64,000 nucleotides of DNA, taken from assembly GCA_016165875.1 (NCBI GenBank), contig JABBOT010000023.1, positions 4,201,469-4,265,468 of the forward strand. The letters are read 5' to 3'. The stretch comes from Acanthopleura granulata (Eukaryota > Mollusca > Polyplacophora > Chitonida > Chitonidae). Below are positions 12,501-27,400 of the stretch, in pieces; the first letter of the stretch is position 1, and every line of letters starts with the position of its first letter. A model generated the notes under the pieces. The model made no database searches and was not told the DNA's origin. It worked only from the letters and a program-made list of their open reading frames with translations. Position numbers and translations under genes: made by a program.

Positions 12501-15500
12501 CTTGGTCCAGTAATATACAACACTGACAACATGGTCACATCACTTTATCCAAAGGTGTGTTTTCAAAAATGTCAGGCACCTTCCTGCAGGTTTGTATATG
12601 CGAACTCGCTAATGCTGACTAGTTAGGGTGCTTACCTCTCAGAAGAATATCGATGAACACGATGTGATCTGTGGGGTTTCTGAAGGGTATGATGAGGGTG
12701 GTGTTAGAGCCGACGGAGGTGTAGACGCACGAGGGTTCCTGGGGCTGAGGTAACAGGCCTGTCCCACACACAGTGAACACCCATTCTCCTAGCTGTAGGA
12801 GAGAAACACACAATAATCAGTGATCATTAAAACTTGTAAGGATCAATTTTATATCTGTATAATTAACTGCTAGGGCCATTAAGTGTATAAGACTTCATGT
12901 CGTTTAGCACTCTGGACTGTCATTAAGGGATAGTGCATGTTGAAAAATAGGAGATCCATGTTAAAACAAAGGCGGTCTATGTTAAAACACAGGAGGCCCA
13001 TGTTAAAACATGGGGAGGCCCTTGTTGAGACAGGATGTCAAGAATTGGACACACCAACTTACAGGGAGAGAATCTGACAGAACCACATCTATAAACAAAT
13101 TACAAACATGAAAACAAAGACAGTGTTTTAATCGGCATGTCGAACCACACACTCTTTATAGATTCAAGAGCAGCTGTAAGAGCATAAAAGCCAAATTTCT
13201 GGATATTAGGATACAAAATAAAAGAAATAACACTTTTTCAAAACAAGATTTTTTCCAAACCAGTCTCATCATTATGTAAATATAGTTCTTTGGTAAAACT
13301 GTCTGCATGTTTGCGTCTGTCACAGCCTGAGGTGCTCTTGTCACCGGAGTACCAGCTCACCTGATGAGTGAAGAAGGAAATCTTTGACGTGTGATCACCT
13401 GTTCCCAAACTGGAGGGCATGAAGGTGAGCGGAATCTGCAGCTGTGAATGGGCGGGCAACTCTATCGGCCTTTCGTTGTCTCTCTCCAGGTAAAAGTTGT
13501 TCGTGTTACTGATGGAAGTTATGAGCTGGAGGTTTTCATTGGTTGGATTCTTCAACATGACGTTTTGAGTCGTCCACCTTTAAAAAAAAGAGGTAAAATT
13601 TACATATTTACTGACAGCACACCTGAGGCAAGTGACATTACCTTTACACATATACATGCTAAAAATATGGCACTAAATGGTTACCATGGTCTCCAAGACC
13701 CAATAAACTGATCAGCGTATCTGCAAACAGTTTTACTACTTCTAAGTAGTCATTCCTAACACTACGCCTAAGAATGTACATGTACACCAAAGTCTCGATG
13801 ATTTATTTATTCATCTGATTGGTGTTTTACGCCATACTTAAGAATATTTTACTTATACGATGGCGACCAGCATTGTGGTGGGAGGAAGCGGACAGAACCC
13901 GGGGAAAACCCACGACCAATCGCAAGTTGCTGGCAGACCTTTCCACGTATGGCTGGACAGGAAGCCAGCATGAGCTGGACTTGAGCTTACGGCAACCGCA
14001 TTGGTGGGAGGCTTCAGGGTCATTAAGCTGCGTTAGCACGCTAACCAACTGAGACACAGAGGCTCCCCAAAGTCTCAATGATATTGTTGCTGTATAACAA
14101 TGCTTTGTCCTAAATATCCTAACAAGCAGTTAGTTTCATTCGTGGGTAAACCACCAGCAATTGGCAAGATACTGACAAACATTCCCACGTGACACGAGCA
14201 TCATTAACAAGGCCTCAAGAACAGTGGAAGTGGGGAGGTCCACAAATATGTGAGCTCAACATCATTCAGCAATTATGTTTTCAAAGATATCAACTCAGAA
14301 ACATTGAATCTTTCCTAAAGCATACAATTAAAAAATACAGCACTAATGTGTAATTTGAAAAAGCAAACCTGGTACCTACCTTCCCAGTTCACATTCCATG
14401 TGAGGTAACACAGTCGGAGCTGGGGATTCCCCTATCAGGACAAGGTCATACCAGAACTCTCCCACTGCGTCGTTGTAAAATATCAAGCTGGAAAGTAAAA
14501 GATGCAAAGATATTCAATATTATGACGAACAAATTCATTACTTCCTTACCGCAAGTCTACTGCAAGTTATCCAAGTGATGTTTGCAATCCTAAAAAATTT
14601 TCACACTCATTACTGTACCCTATTGTTTATGGACCAACAATGGTGCAATTATTGTCTGACACAAGTTCTGTTCTTTCTTCTTTTTCACTAATGTTTCACA
14701 TTATATTACTCATGAGTGCTTAAGCAATTCATAACACTATATATTTCCGCACATTCAGTTTTACACCACAGATTTCAGTGCTATAAAACTTTTGACTTAC
14801 TAGGCGAGGTGGTGGTGGATATTCCGGAGTCTTCGAACAATTAGAGTGTCCGAAAAATTAGAAGAATTATGGTACTCATAACACGTACTTAAGGTTTTTG
14901 TTGTAAAAGAATGTAACATTCTGAGTGACCCTAAATTCTAAATTTCAGCGAGTCACTCAGATCAGTATTACATTTTAGCCCTATTTTCTACCTGTAGTTA
15001 CACATATTAAGCACACTACGCACCTTCCTGAAGACTTGCCGATGATGGAGGGGAAATAGGTGAGGAGATAGACATCCTTAGTTCCTGATGCCAGGGTTAT
15101 GGAGGTGGGACCAAAGAGGTCACGCCCTTCTATATCCACGTCAAGCGTGATCTCCTCTGTGGTGGGGTTTCTCACTAGCACCTCCACTACCATACGTTTC
15201 TATGGTAACAAGAAAAAGTTTCACAGATTAGCAAGAAAAGAATTTACATATTTGTGGTCACATGTTGCACTGCAGTCCATGATTCCGCAATCAAGAACAA
15301 GAAGTGCATCATCTCCAACAACAAGAACATAAGCCTTCCAAAAGAGGCTTGTTGTAGCTATAAAAAGTGTAAAAAGCCTGTCAGTTTAATACAATGTGTA
15401 AGCTTCTTGGAAATGTAGTATATCCATGTAATCAAGACAGTGAATACAGATTTAATTACTAAACTGAACAATTTGGACACATAAAACACCCTCTGAGCTT

Positions 15501-18500
15501 GTAATGAACGAGCGAAACAGTTATAAAGAAATGATGAACACCTTGAAATTGGGAGTGATCATGAAAAGTTCAATATTTCATGCTGTCCCAGACACATCAT
15601 ACGGTACTTACATGACAGGCTGATCTGACCTCCAGTGATTTCTCAGGTGGGGGTGGGCTGACCTTGACAGTCAGTGAGTACCACACCTGGTAACCATAGT
15701 AATCTGAATCCTCGCTGTCAGAGCTGGGCACCTCATCACCGTCACTGTCCACTTCCCTGCGAAAAACAGAAAACACACGAACATACTAACTCAAACTGGC
15801 TTTACTGGGGCTTTTTGTCATATTTGATACATTAGTATTTTATGCCATCAGGAAGACCTTTCATGGGGGAAATTCTATCATATACATGAATATGGAAAAT
15901 TGTGATGTACCTTCAGGAAAAAAAAATGAGCTCATTGGTTTGGGCCCCCTTATTAAAAGAGGAAAAGAAATTTATCTTACCACAAAAAACTCTCCCACAG
16001 AACTTACATGAAAGTAACTGAAAAAGCAGGTTTCTTTCCTACTATTTGTAGTCATAATGAAGCTATCTGGATTTCAGCCTAAGGCTTCCCTTAGAACAAA
16101 ACTGCATATATCTTTATCTTTTTATCTTTACCTTGTCAGCCAATAATAATCCCAATGAACTGATATAATTCTTAAGATCGTTTGCCAGGAATAATAAGTT
16201 TCAAACTTACACGACTGGGTTTTTGCCAGCTGTGAAGGAGATGATACCCTTCTGGATTCCCCTCCTGGAAGGCATCACCTCCATGTTGTATATCCCGGAT
16301 TTCCCTGGCAACACACTGATTGACAGGTTCCCACCCACACATGGCAAGTCAGACTCCACCTACAGTAACAACATTTCAAGTTCTCTTCATAATGAGATGT
16401 TGGCATAGATGTCATAACATAACATCACCGAATGTATGCTTGGATATTACATCATATTCAACAATTTTTCAGATGATGATGATGAGTCCTCAGAGTGTAT
16501 ATATAGTGTATCTCTGTGGAAAGGTGAGTCCATACTGGCTAAGTGGTGCTGAGTCTATGCTGCCTAAGTGGTGCTGCCACTAGAACATCATACAGAAGAC
16601 ATCAGATGTAACACATACCCAGTCACATTATACTGACACCGGGTCCACCAATCCTGTTTCCTTGCAGCTCTGACCTCACAGTGCCAAGTGCCAAGTGTGG
16701 CAGAAACTAGTACCATTTTTAAAGACTTCTGTACAACCTGACCCTGGGATTGATCCCAGATCTCCTGATTTCACGGTAGACACCCTAACCACCAGGCCCC
16801 CAAGGTCGTTATCACTGAGTAAGATAAAGTTGTGATGGAGTCTGTGATGACATAGCTGATGCAAACACACTTTGTAATGAGACAGGGTGTAGTCTGTTGG
16901 GTGATCCAATATATATGTACAGAACATTTTCAGACACATACATTGGTGTGTCACTCAGAGATTCACAAGTTCATTTGGGAAACCAAGTTTTGTGAAAGTC
17001 ATGTCAAAAGGCCACGTATACCACCAAACACTGGAAACTTGAGCTTACGACAAATTTTATACTGAGTTTTCACTGATGTTTTTGATACACTGATAACAAA
17101 AACATATTGAGCTTTCTGAACTGTTCAAGTTGAGTTTCTAAAGGGAACTTGGCTAAAAAAAACCCTCTGTTCATTAGACTTACAGTGAAAGTCAGCTTTT
17201 TCCTAGTCTGGTTTGGAATCATCAAGGGCACAAAGACACTGAAACATACAAGCACTAAAACAGTCCATCTATGTTTACAAGATTGGTAGAATCACCACGA
17301 AAATACTCTGCTGCACTTCTAAGTCATGCATACAAATACGAATCAGTTTCTTGGATACAGGTGAAAAAAATATTTGAATTTTTTTTTTATTTGCTAGCAA
17401 TGACTAATCCACACCATATTTAAATTATTTCATATATATACGTACATACATATATGCTTGTAAGTATGGAGAAACATTTATCACAAGTTCCAATATTTGC
17501 CACAGAGAGAGATTCAAAGTACAGATTTCGTGAGTGTCATGCAAGCTTTCATATTTGAGGTGAACTATCACACTCCTGAAATAAAATCTAGGTGTGCTAA
17601 TAGCACCTGACATAATGAAGAGTCTGAGGGGTGTGAATCTAGGTAGGAAAATCACACTCCTGGTCTTCTGCAAGGGGTGTGATAATCACACGCCTCTCTT
17701 CTGCAAGGGGTGTGATAATCACACTCCTCCTCAAAAACAAAAACAAAGTTATGGTACAATAAATGGCAAATCATTCACTAGGACTTGGAATACAGAACAG
17801 ATTCACACAAGGGTAAGCAGTCCTCACCTTTTCTTGGCCTCACACTGCACAGTGATGTTGTCCAGGGCCAGGGGTTTCTCAGCCTGTCCCCTCAACATGA
17901 ACACATGGTCTGTCCCGTCATCTGTGTTGGTCAGAATGGCCTTACCCTGGGGCAAGCAACCACAAAAGTCAGCCATGGATTATGCTGTGATATGTATAAA
18001 GGGTACAGGGTCCGCACTATACATGTATGTTATTGTAAAAAGCAACTGGCTTATCTGCTTGTTGTTTAGCACAGTTCTCAAGAATGTTTCACTTACATGG
18101 CCACTATGGAGTCACCCAGGGTGTGCAGTCGCATTTGTTAAGGAGTATGTGCAAATTTATCATTAATATTTATCTCAAGTTGCCTGAGTGTGTTAAAGGC
18201 TTCAGAAATATGATAATCCTTATGTGCTTACAGTAATTTCTGCCTCGTAGGATGGTCTGAAGGTGAGTGGGTAGTTGGTGGTCTGTCCTGCCTTAGCCAG
18301 CAGCTTGGTCGGCCCGGAGAAGCCCTCCCCCTCTATGGTGGCCCGCATGTGCCAGTCACACTTGGTCGAGTTCATCTGCCAGGGGGAAATGGCATACAAG
18401 GTACCTATATGATTGACTATCAACTTATCAAATAAAACTGAGGGTAGGTATTAAGGTATGAAAAAATATTTTGAGATAGGTTTAACTTTTCCGTTTATAT

Positions 18501-21500
18501 TTATTTAATCTGACTAAGTATCAAAATGCTACATTTTCAAGAAAAGCCAGAAAAATGATACCAGAATTATCCTTCCCTAATTGTATGCCTCTGCCATAGA
18601 GACGAGAAAATAAAATCACTGACATATGATGATATTATACTTAAATTCCACTCTCTGACATTTGCCACAGGTGACAGAGTCTGGGACACTCATCAGATTT
18701 TTACACTACTGCGTACTTTTCATTTCAAAAAGTTAAAACAGATAAGTGAAAGGTCTCCTATTTTTTACATTTCACACACAGAGATAAAATGACACATGGT
18801 ATACTTACAACTGGCAGGTTCTGAACAACAGAGTGATGGACAGGGGCAGAAAACTCTATCTCGGCCGTGCTGCCCTCGGGGTTGACGGTGCACTCCACTC
18901 TGACCACGCGGATGTCATCCTGGCACTTCAGCAGAATCTGACATGGATAGTGACCTGCCTGAGTGGCCCTGAACTTGATAGGCAGGATCATGACACCACT
19001 CTCAAGGTTGATACCTGGCAAATCAGCAAACAGTACTTAAAAATTGGTGTCAGCGAAGGCATTTTGAGTTATTAAAACTTTGCACATTTATGCATGGTTT
19101 CTTTGCACTAAACTGAAGTCCATGAAACTGGTTGAGAACTATAGGTACAGATTACAGTGCAATAAGGTGAAATGGTTTACGAGGAAAGTTGCCAAAAAAT
19201 TAACTTTGAGAAAGTGAGCCCTGGGAAATTTCTCGACATGAAGTCACAGCTAATTGCCAATAAACTGAAGAACATAACTGTACAACACAGTGTATCACTG
19301 TAACAAACAGAAAATGTTTATGACTTTATTCAACTGTTCAGGAGAAAACACTACGTTAAAACATGCAAGCACAAGCAAGTGACAGGCTATGGGCCTTATA
19401 TATGCTGTGCTCTCCCCTGAATAGATGAAAATGGCCTCTATATGTGCTTGAGACACCACAATCATTCAAGACAGGACAACACACACTAAACTTGCCAACC
19501 ACTAAGTGTATTCACACCACAACTTCACCATCTCCCTACCTGATGGCACTGAGTCCAGGTCAATGCCCTTGGGGAGGGGGGTTCCAGGGGCGGGGACAGT
19601 CACCGTGGCTGGGGTCGAGAAGTACTTAGAGTTTAGCTCTACTGTGAATGAGGTGTTGGGTGCTTTTTTGACCTGATGAAAAACAGTGACAAGAAATCAA
19701 AACACACAGAAACCACACACAAAATACAAATATACAACGTTTGAGAAAAGTAAAAATTACATTAGACTCTTTATTGAGTCAAAGAGGTATGTATCTTGTT
19801 GTCTTACTGGTGACTTTCATATTTAAATGTGGATATTTATGCTCCAACAAAGAGTGATGACACTACAGATATTTCTGTTATGATTGAAAGTGATGACAAT
19901 ACTTATTAGAAATAATAAATTCAACCAGTTGAATTTCCAAGAAAAAAAAATACATGTTGACTGTGACACAGAAAGAACATCAAGTTCCACACCAGACTAG
20001 TTCAGTAACACTGATGAAAACGGTGAAAATCTGACAGTGACAACTGACACCAGGAGATTTAGTATTTGCTAATATACTTAGTTGTCATACATTCTTTTGA
20101 ACTATGTTGTCATCAATATTTTGACTCCTTGAAACTGTAATACTAGTTCCTACAAGTGAAGTCACTGATTACCCACTGTAAATATGCAGATATATTCAAT
20201 GAGCCCATAAAGAAAACTGCTCATTCTGTATTGAGTGAGCATGGCTGCTCACATCAAAAGGTAACGTGTAACCTTGGTATGTGGCTTTGATGTTCTTGCC
20301 TCACAATAAACTCCATATTTTTCCACCAATCCCTGAGGAAATGTTTCCAGCCCGATATCCATATTGTCTTACCTGTTGTAGTACAGCAGCTGGATTAGAG
20401 GTCAGAGCTGATATGGTCCGAGCTGTGACCGCGGAGCTAAACAAGGTACCAGTCACTCGCCGTCGCTCTATCTCTACATCAGACATCAGCTGCAAAGAGC
20501 AAACAATGTTACTTTATACATGTAATAAAAACTTCTGTTTTAACAACATGTACACATAAATGGATTTTTCAAGTTTATGGATGTTATCAAAGTTGTCATT
20601 GTGTCAGCTGAATGTAATACGATCTCAGTCGTATGCAATATGGTCTCAGCTACAAATAATACAGTCTCTGACCTACATATACATGTAATATGGTCTCAGC
20701 TACGTGTAATACAGTGTCCAGCCACAGGTAACGTCTGAATCTATTAAACAAGGAGACCATACCTTGGCTTATTTTCCCACCCAACCAAGAGATAGTGCCA
20801 GTCTTCCACCTACAAAATTGGTGGATGAAAAATATGTAAAATGGTGCCCAGATACATATATAAACAGGGTCCATACAGCCACAAGAGAAATGTCCCACTG
20901 ACCTGCTGAGAAGCCACCAGCAGGGCCTTCTCTCTGGTCAAGTTGATCACCGGGATGACCAAGGTTTCAGTCAGCGTCTGGCCGACCTCACACTTCCAGT
21001 ACACCACACGCTCATCTCCCCCGAACATCCCCTTACCATGTCCTGAGGAATGTAACATGCAGCAATCAGTTATATGTATGCTCAGCTCATTCGACACCGA
21101 GGATATTCGGACACTTTACCCGCTTGCGGTTGCGGCAAGCAGACGACGAGGTGAAAGATAAGAAGGGACAGGAAAATGAGCAACTCTGGACGACAGTCTG
21201 AGAACTACGGCTTAATTATGAACGTTAACAAAACCTAGTTTTGGATTTAAGACGCCACGAGGCAGAGTTCCCTATTAACTTCCATGTTATTTTGACAATG
21301 TTTACACTGCCATGCCTGTGCGCGCAAAGCGTGTTGGCGCGAGTAAAAAAGGTAATGCCCTAATGTCCGTGGTCTTGAATAATGATGGGCAGACATCAGT
21401 GGTGTGTCAAGAAGGCTGGTGGAGGACCGAATAAATACATTATCAGCCATATTTTACAACTATCTTTTGTAAGCTTACTGAAGAGGCTAGTGCATCCTAA

Positions 21501-24467
21501 AATCTAAAGGATCAGAGAAGACATCTGAATAGTAATTTAGGACTCAGGCATTGCAATATCTAATTAAAATGGGCTCATTTATCATGCTCTAAACATGGAA
21601 TTATGTTAACTGCTCAATCTCATTTCGCATTTCTCAACTTCGCAATGAAGAGTTTATAATGATGTACATATACTCAATATAAACAAATACAAAATTACAT
21701 GTTTACACAGATGCCTGTCACATGATTGAAATCAGGGCCAGTGAACAAAGAGGCAATTGTATATTTTCAGCAAGTCCCAATGTTTTGGTTTGATGTCATA
21801 CATGACGTAACATTTTCTGTCCTGTTTTCATTTTTTCATCACGCCACGACCTCACAAAATAAATTTTCATTTCACCATCATAAATAAATTATGAGGTCAA
21901 ATGAATCAGTTATTATTTACTGAGAAGGTTCTACGCAGAACCTAGAAATTATTTACAATGTTTCATCTGTGTCAGGTGTCTGCGTGCTGTGTGACTCACC
22001 TGCTGCAGCAGCACTGCTGATCCGGACGCTGTGCTTTGTGGGTTTAAACGGCAGCACGCTGGCCAGAGGCAGAAGAGCAGTCGCCTCGATACTGTAAAAC
22101 AGCTCCCCTATCTTGTCATTGGTCAGAATGACCGAGCACTGGCGCTCTCCGGTGTGGAAAGGGAGAAAGTTAACATGAACTGACGCTGTACCATGCGGCC
22201 TCAGGTATACGCTGGCATGTGGGCTGAAGAAGGCGTTCATATGGAGAACATCTGTTTAATGAAAAACAAACTGTTAACTTCTATTTTATTTTGTTTTATA
22301 GACTGACAGGTAACAGATTTGTTTATAACCTTGTCTGTTCTTTGCGCAAATAAATATAGGAAATAACTAAAGGCTGGGACTACTGTAACTGTTATATTAG
22401 CCCCAGGTAAAGGTAACATAAACAGAGATGAAAGTTAACACTAAACGAAAAAAAGGGATATCTTACCCTCCTTGTTTGATGATGGGATCAGTTTCTCAGT
22501 CGAGTCTATAGGAGCAGACACCATCAACTCTGTCTTGGACTGACCATGATCCACCTTAGACTTGATCACTTTCTTCTTCTTCTCCTTGGGTTTAAACAGA
22601 GCCAGGGAGTGGCTGAGGTCTCCACTCTGGGGATTCCCTTTGGCCTCTATCAGCAGGATTCGGAATTCCCCTCCTTCACTGAACGGGTTGGTTACAGGTA
22701 TGACAACCTTCTCCATCTCATAACAGGAACTTTCCACTTTGACAACGTTCTAAAGAAAAAGACATACAGCCACAAGCTATAACAACATTTCATCAGCCAC
22801 GTGATATATAGCGCGGGGCCATTGGAAATGCCTACCAATAACATGTCCACCAAGTCCATTTTTACTCTTTCCATTAAACTAAGAAGAAATCAACATATGC
22901 ATTTGTCTTTTTGCTCACACAGAGCTTTCAAATATTTCCCATTTATCATGCACACATAAGGTTTGGTAGAGAATAATTCCTATGTGGAAAAGTCAGAAAA
23001 CTCTGGTACATGCAAAATAACTAAGAAAGGATGGAAAACAAAAGCCTGGATTACAATGGAACCACCTGAAAATTGCCAAAAAGGTTGTTTTAGCTTAGAT
23101 AGTAATTTCAGCCTGTTTTCTTGTTAAAAAAAACAAACAAAAACAATACCAAGACAACATTATTAATGATTATAATTAACACCTGGAAGATAAGGTTATT
23201 ATTACCTACTACATACATCTGGGGTTGAAAACATTATGTGGGTAAAACAAAGAGAGCTGATCATAAACTGTTATATAACGTCCCAGTATCCATGTACACT
23301 GATATCATACAATATTTTGTTTTATATTTTATTTTTTTCAGATAATCATACGATGTTTACATAAAAAAATCTGATGCTGAATATGATACAACATTATAAA
23401 TTTCTTATGGAAAGACAACTCTTTCAGACAACAGGTGCACAGGAAACAACAGTGACTTTTCAGGTTGTTTTCTGGTGCATCTGTACATTTTCAGTCAGAT
23501 GTCCAAAAACACACTGGTTAATAACACTTGGTAACAACAGAACTATGTTATTTCACACAATGTGCGAGAGTTATTCCACTGGGCCACTGTGATTGGTGCC
23601 ATTCTGGGGAGGGGTGAAATATATGAGCTAAAATCACCATCCACACACATAAGTAGAGTATTGAATCTCTACCTTATTCTTATCTGCTAGAGCCTGGAAC
23701 ACATACAGTAGAATGTTAAGGTTACACACTGCCTTTAATGTCTTTTGCTTTTGTTTTCATATAGTATAGTATTGTATCATATTTACTTATTCCACCTCAA
23801 CAAAAGAACTGCAGATTTTGAAATAAATTCTGTGAGAGAGAAAAAATTTCGACAATGTGTCCGAATGTGTACGAAACATTACATACACCAACAAGGGTAA
23901 CCGATTTGCTCATAAATACAAAATTGCTGATTTGGTACATTTTTTCACTTTCACAAAACTGGAAAGACAAGATCTTTCTTAAAATTATTCAATCCACTGT
24001 TTTCCCCCAAAATTTTAAGTCCAATGTTTATGGGGGCCTCTAGGAAGAACAGTCTAATGACTACGAGAAAAATGTAACAACTGTAGAGCATTGCCACCCT
24101 CTGCAAATAGAGATATATACAGTCCATGTACAGTTTAAAAATAAAAAGCAAAAATTGCCAATTTACATGCGTCTTTAATACTGATCAGACAGAATGAACT
24201 CACCCTTGGTATGATGTTATCTACTTGAGTTCCCAGTTCAAAAACAAGCGTTGACCCCACAGCGGAGCCCTGACGTCGTCCAATCAGAACCAGCACAGCC
24301 TCTGCTGGTCGCAGGAAGCGACTCTTGAACTCTAGAGACAGAGGGTAGGTGGACTTGGGTGGGACCGTGACGTAGTCTCCCTTGGGCACCACGAAGTCAC
24401 GAGCGTCTCGGCCAGCCAGCAGGATCTGATAGACTAGCGGTTTGCTGGAAGGGTTACTTAGCTTCAC
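6571..24467 (-). CDS. CFAP47: CFAP47 exons 39-60: C-terminal ASH repeats
   Basis: Encodes about residues 1916-3212. A series of beta-sandwich modules recurs after the CH domain (for example VKLSNPSSKPL, VEVLVRNPTTEEI, VMLKNPTNENL, IPFRNPTDHIVF, each the N-P hairpin typical of the repeat). Two low-complexity charged inserts interrupt them: a Lys run in exon 40 (KPKEKKKK) and an acidic Ser/Asp run in exon 50. The last exon reads TSEMQWSYDV to LKIM before the stop. An acceptor at 6790-6791 is needed for frame; the alternative at 6783-6784 breaks it. Confidence 0.85.
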
Positions 24468-27400
24468 CTGAAAATCAAATCATACATGTGCCAAGACAGT
24501 GTTAATTTTATTCAATTTTTTCTTATTGGTTCAGTTATGTATGTGACCTAGAATTTCACCCATCACTAAGTTGCACATACCCTGTATTGCCAGATTCTGA
24601 CAGTTCTATTGATCTTAGAAAGGTACTTTCAGATCTGTTTGGAAGGTAGGATGTTAAGGAAATTTTAGCACTAAAAGTAATACTTTCTGGTATCTACTTG
24701 CATTTAAAGGTGCACTTTTTGGTGGCAAAATTTTAGGATGTTTAGGATAGGTTTTTATTCTCCTAAATTAACATTGTAGCAGTTGATCAGATGTAAAGAA
24801 ATGGAATTATGCATTCTTAATATGGCAATTTATTGTACATGAAAAAGAACTGTTTCTTCAAGTTTATAATTACCTACGTCCACTAGTGCGGAGCCAGTTC
24901 ACCGCATCTCTCTGTATAATTTGCATATGGAATACAAAATTTGGGGGATACTTGACAATGCACTTGTCCCCAGCTATCCACCCAGTAAATTCAGGTCGAG
25001 AGTGTATATAGTTAACGGAAGAAATAAATAACATAGATACATAAAGAGATTAATTCCTTTATAGATAAAGGAAAGTCTTTAACTTAAAATTCTGCAGTAA
25101 ATATTTTGGGCATAAGGGAGAGATAACCATTACGTTACCTGTCTGACAATTTCGGCATGGAGGGAGCCTGTGAAGTCCACTGTGGCCTTGGGAATGTACT
25201 GAGGCAGTTTCTGGTAGAGATGGTATGACAACATCAGCAAGTTGATGGGATTTGGGTCTGTGATGTCAATAGCCTGTGACAGTGACAAAAGAAATGAACA
25301 TAATGTTTTATATACTTTTTACAGTAAATCAGGTTCAATTCCCAAGAACGGGTTGCTCAGAAATATCACCTTCATAAGGAATTGTTCGAAATATTGAGTG
25401 TGAGAATTATGAATTTGCTACACATTCTTTTCTATTGTTGTTCACTTTTCTATCAATCTTTTGGGTGACAAAGATTAAGAAAATATTGTACTGAGTAATG
25501 GATATAGCCAAATATTATATTTAATTAGAATTTATATACATGTATAATACACAAATTATTTCTTATTGCGTTCTATTTTCTGCATTCAAATTGTGTTAAT
25601 TGTGAGAATATGGCCAGACACATGACCATGAACACGTTGTGGTATGAGAACCTTTTACTATGACTGTAAAACTTTGCAGTTAAGATGTGAACAACTGGAT
25701 GTACCATATCAAAACCCATTTAAGTCATCAGAACAATATGGCTGAAATACTGCTGAAGTGGCATGAAGGCATAATCATTCATTCATTCATTGATTTAAGT
25801 CCCCATCAAATGGAAGACTGTCCATGGCGTGTAATTCTACTGACCTGTATGTCATAGTCAATGCCGGCATGTCTCATGGCATGCACCACCTTAAGAGCGT
25901 TGTGAAGACACTGTTCAGCTGAGTCAGGGTGAGTGTACATATCATTCAGGTGAGACTTGATCTGAAATAAACACCAGGTGACTTTTTATCCTCTACATTC
26001 ATGCAGTCTCTTGGCACTTTATGCTATGCTCAAGATATATGTAATTTACCTTATGTAAACAGTGGCTGTATTTATGGTTTAGGGCTATATGTGACTTGCC
26101 ACAACTCTGCAAGTACTTCATTTGAATTCCTGAATATCTCGGCACCATGATCAAAAGTAATGTTCAACTTAAGCCTGATTTCAGTCTTAAGTTCATAACA
26201 GTTTGGTGACTTTTCCTGTGAATTTTTATTTTAACACATAGGAGTTTTCTCAGACTCTGACACAACAAAACTGAAAATTAGTACTGAAGTTCACATTTCA
26301 GTTCAAAAACAATACCACACGTTAAGACTAAGTCAAAGAGAGTTTTGTGACACTGGAACTCTTGCCATATGTCAGAACTATATTAATAAAATCAGGCAAC
26401 AAACAAAATCAAATACCAGTACATTATCCACCCAATGGGGTTCTCTGGCCTTCTACAAGGGAAGCAAATCTTGTAACTCATAAAACATCAGTTTTCGCTA
26501 TCTACCAGAAAAACAATGTCCGCTATGGTTATTCATGATCACTCTTATTGACATTGAAAGCAGCAGTATTGTTATTCCTGTGGGAATAGGACACAGGCTG
26601 TTTTGTGAGTTGAAAAATTTGCTCCCCTTTGCAGAAAGCTGGACCCATTTGCACGCAGCCCTCTTAACATTACAAGCATTGCAGCCATCAATGTAGACAT
26701 TACGTCACCACGGCAGTTACGTGCTCAGAACATTAAAAAGGCTTCAGGCAAGTGGACCTTGCACAACTGTTGATCCTGAACACTGCAAACTTTCTGTCCA
26801 ACCCACCCACTCACCAGGAAGGGCATATGTGCTCCGAGAAGAGCACCCAGAACCAGCCCGTCCAGGAGGTCAAAGTCAAAGTTCACCACCCAGCGAGATG
26901 GAGGCACCCCACCTGTAACAAACACCAGAAACTCAACTGTTTCACATTCATAAGTCCTAATGGCATGTTGGGGCTTGTTGCATGAAATACATTTAGTGAA
27001 GTAAGCCCTTACGTTGTAACTACATTGTACCATGACAATATACGTTGTAGAGACATGAAAAGCACTGTAATAGCTAACTGTTAAGGCTTTGAACATGATG
27101 AAGTGCCTTATAAAAACTTAATATTGTGACATCCTTGTTTGCATGAGGATTCATCTAGTTAACATCCTTTCTAGAAATTATGATTCAGTTTGATCAATAA
27201 AATGAAGTCAAATGAATTCAGTCTTGTAGCCACATATATAAGTACAAGTTACATTCACAAACTCTCATGTAGTGAACTCTGATTTAACTGCCACAACTGT
27301 TTCACACTGGCACATGGAAAATATTCTGCTCTTACAATAATCGTGATACACCAGAAATGGAAGGAACTTTTTATGAAACTTTAAGGCTTCCTTAAAAAAC

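Noticed and set aside
13819..14052. 77-codon plus-strand frame, with similar frames at 52,525 and, on minus, 58,723
   Set aside because: All three are translations of the same SINE and share MVFYAIL at their start; not genes.
16725..16812. Functional tRNA gene
   Set aside because: Box-like motifs are present, but I could not form a full cloverleaf and the element resembles a truncated SINE head.
17594..18166. 190-codon plus-strand open frame
   Set aside because: Runs through the 34-bp tandem repeat and antisense to CFAP47 exon 47; no domain, no splice logic.
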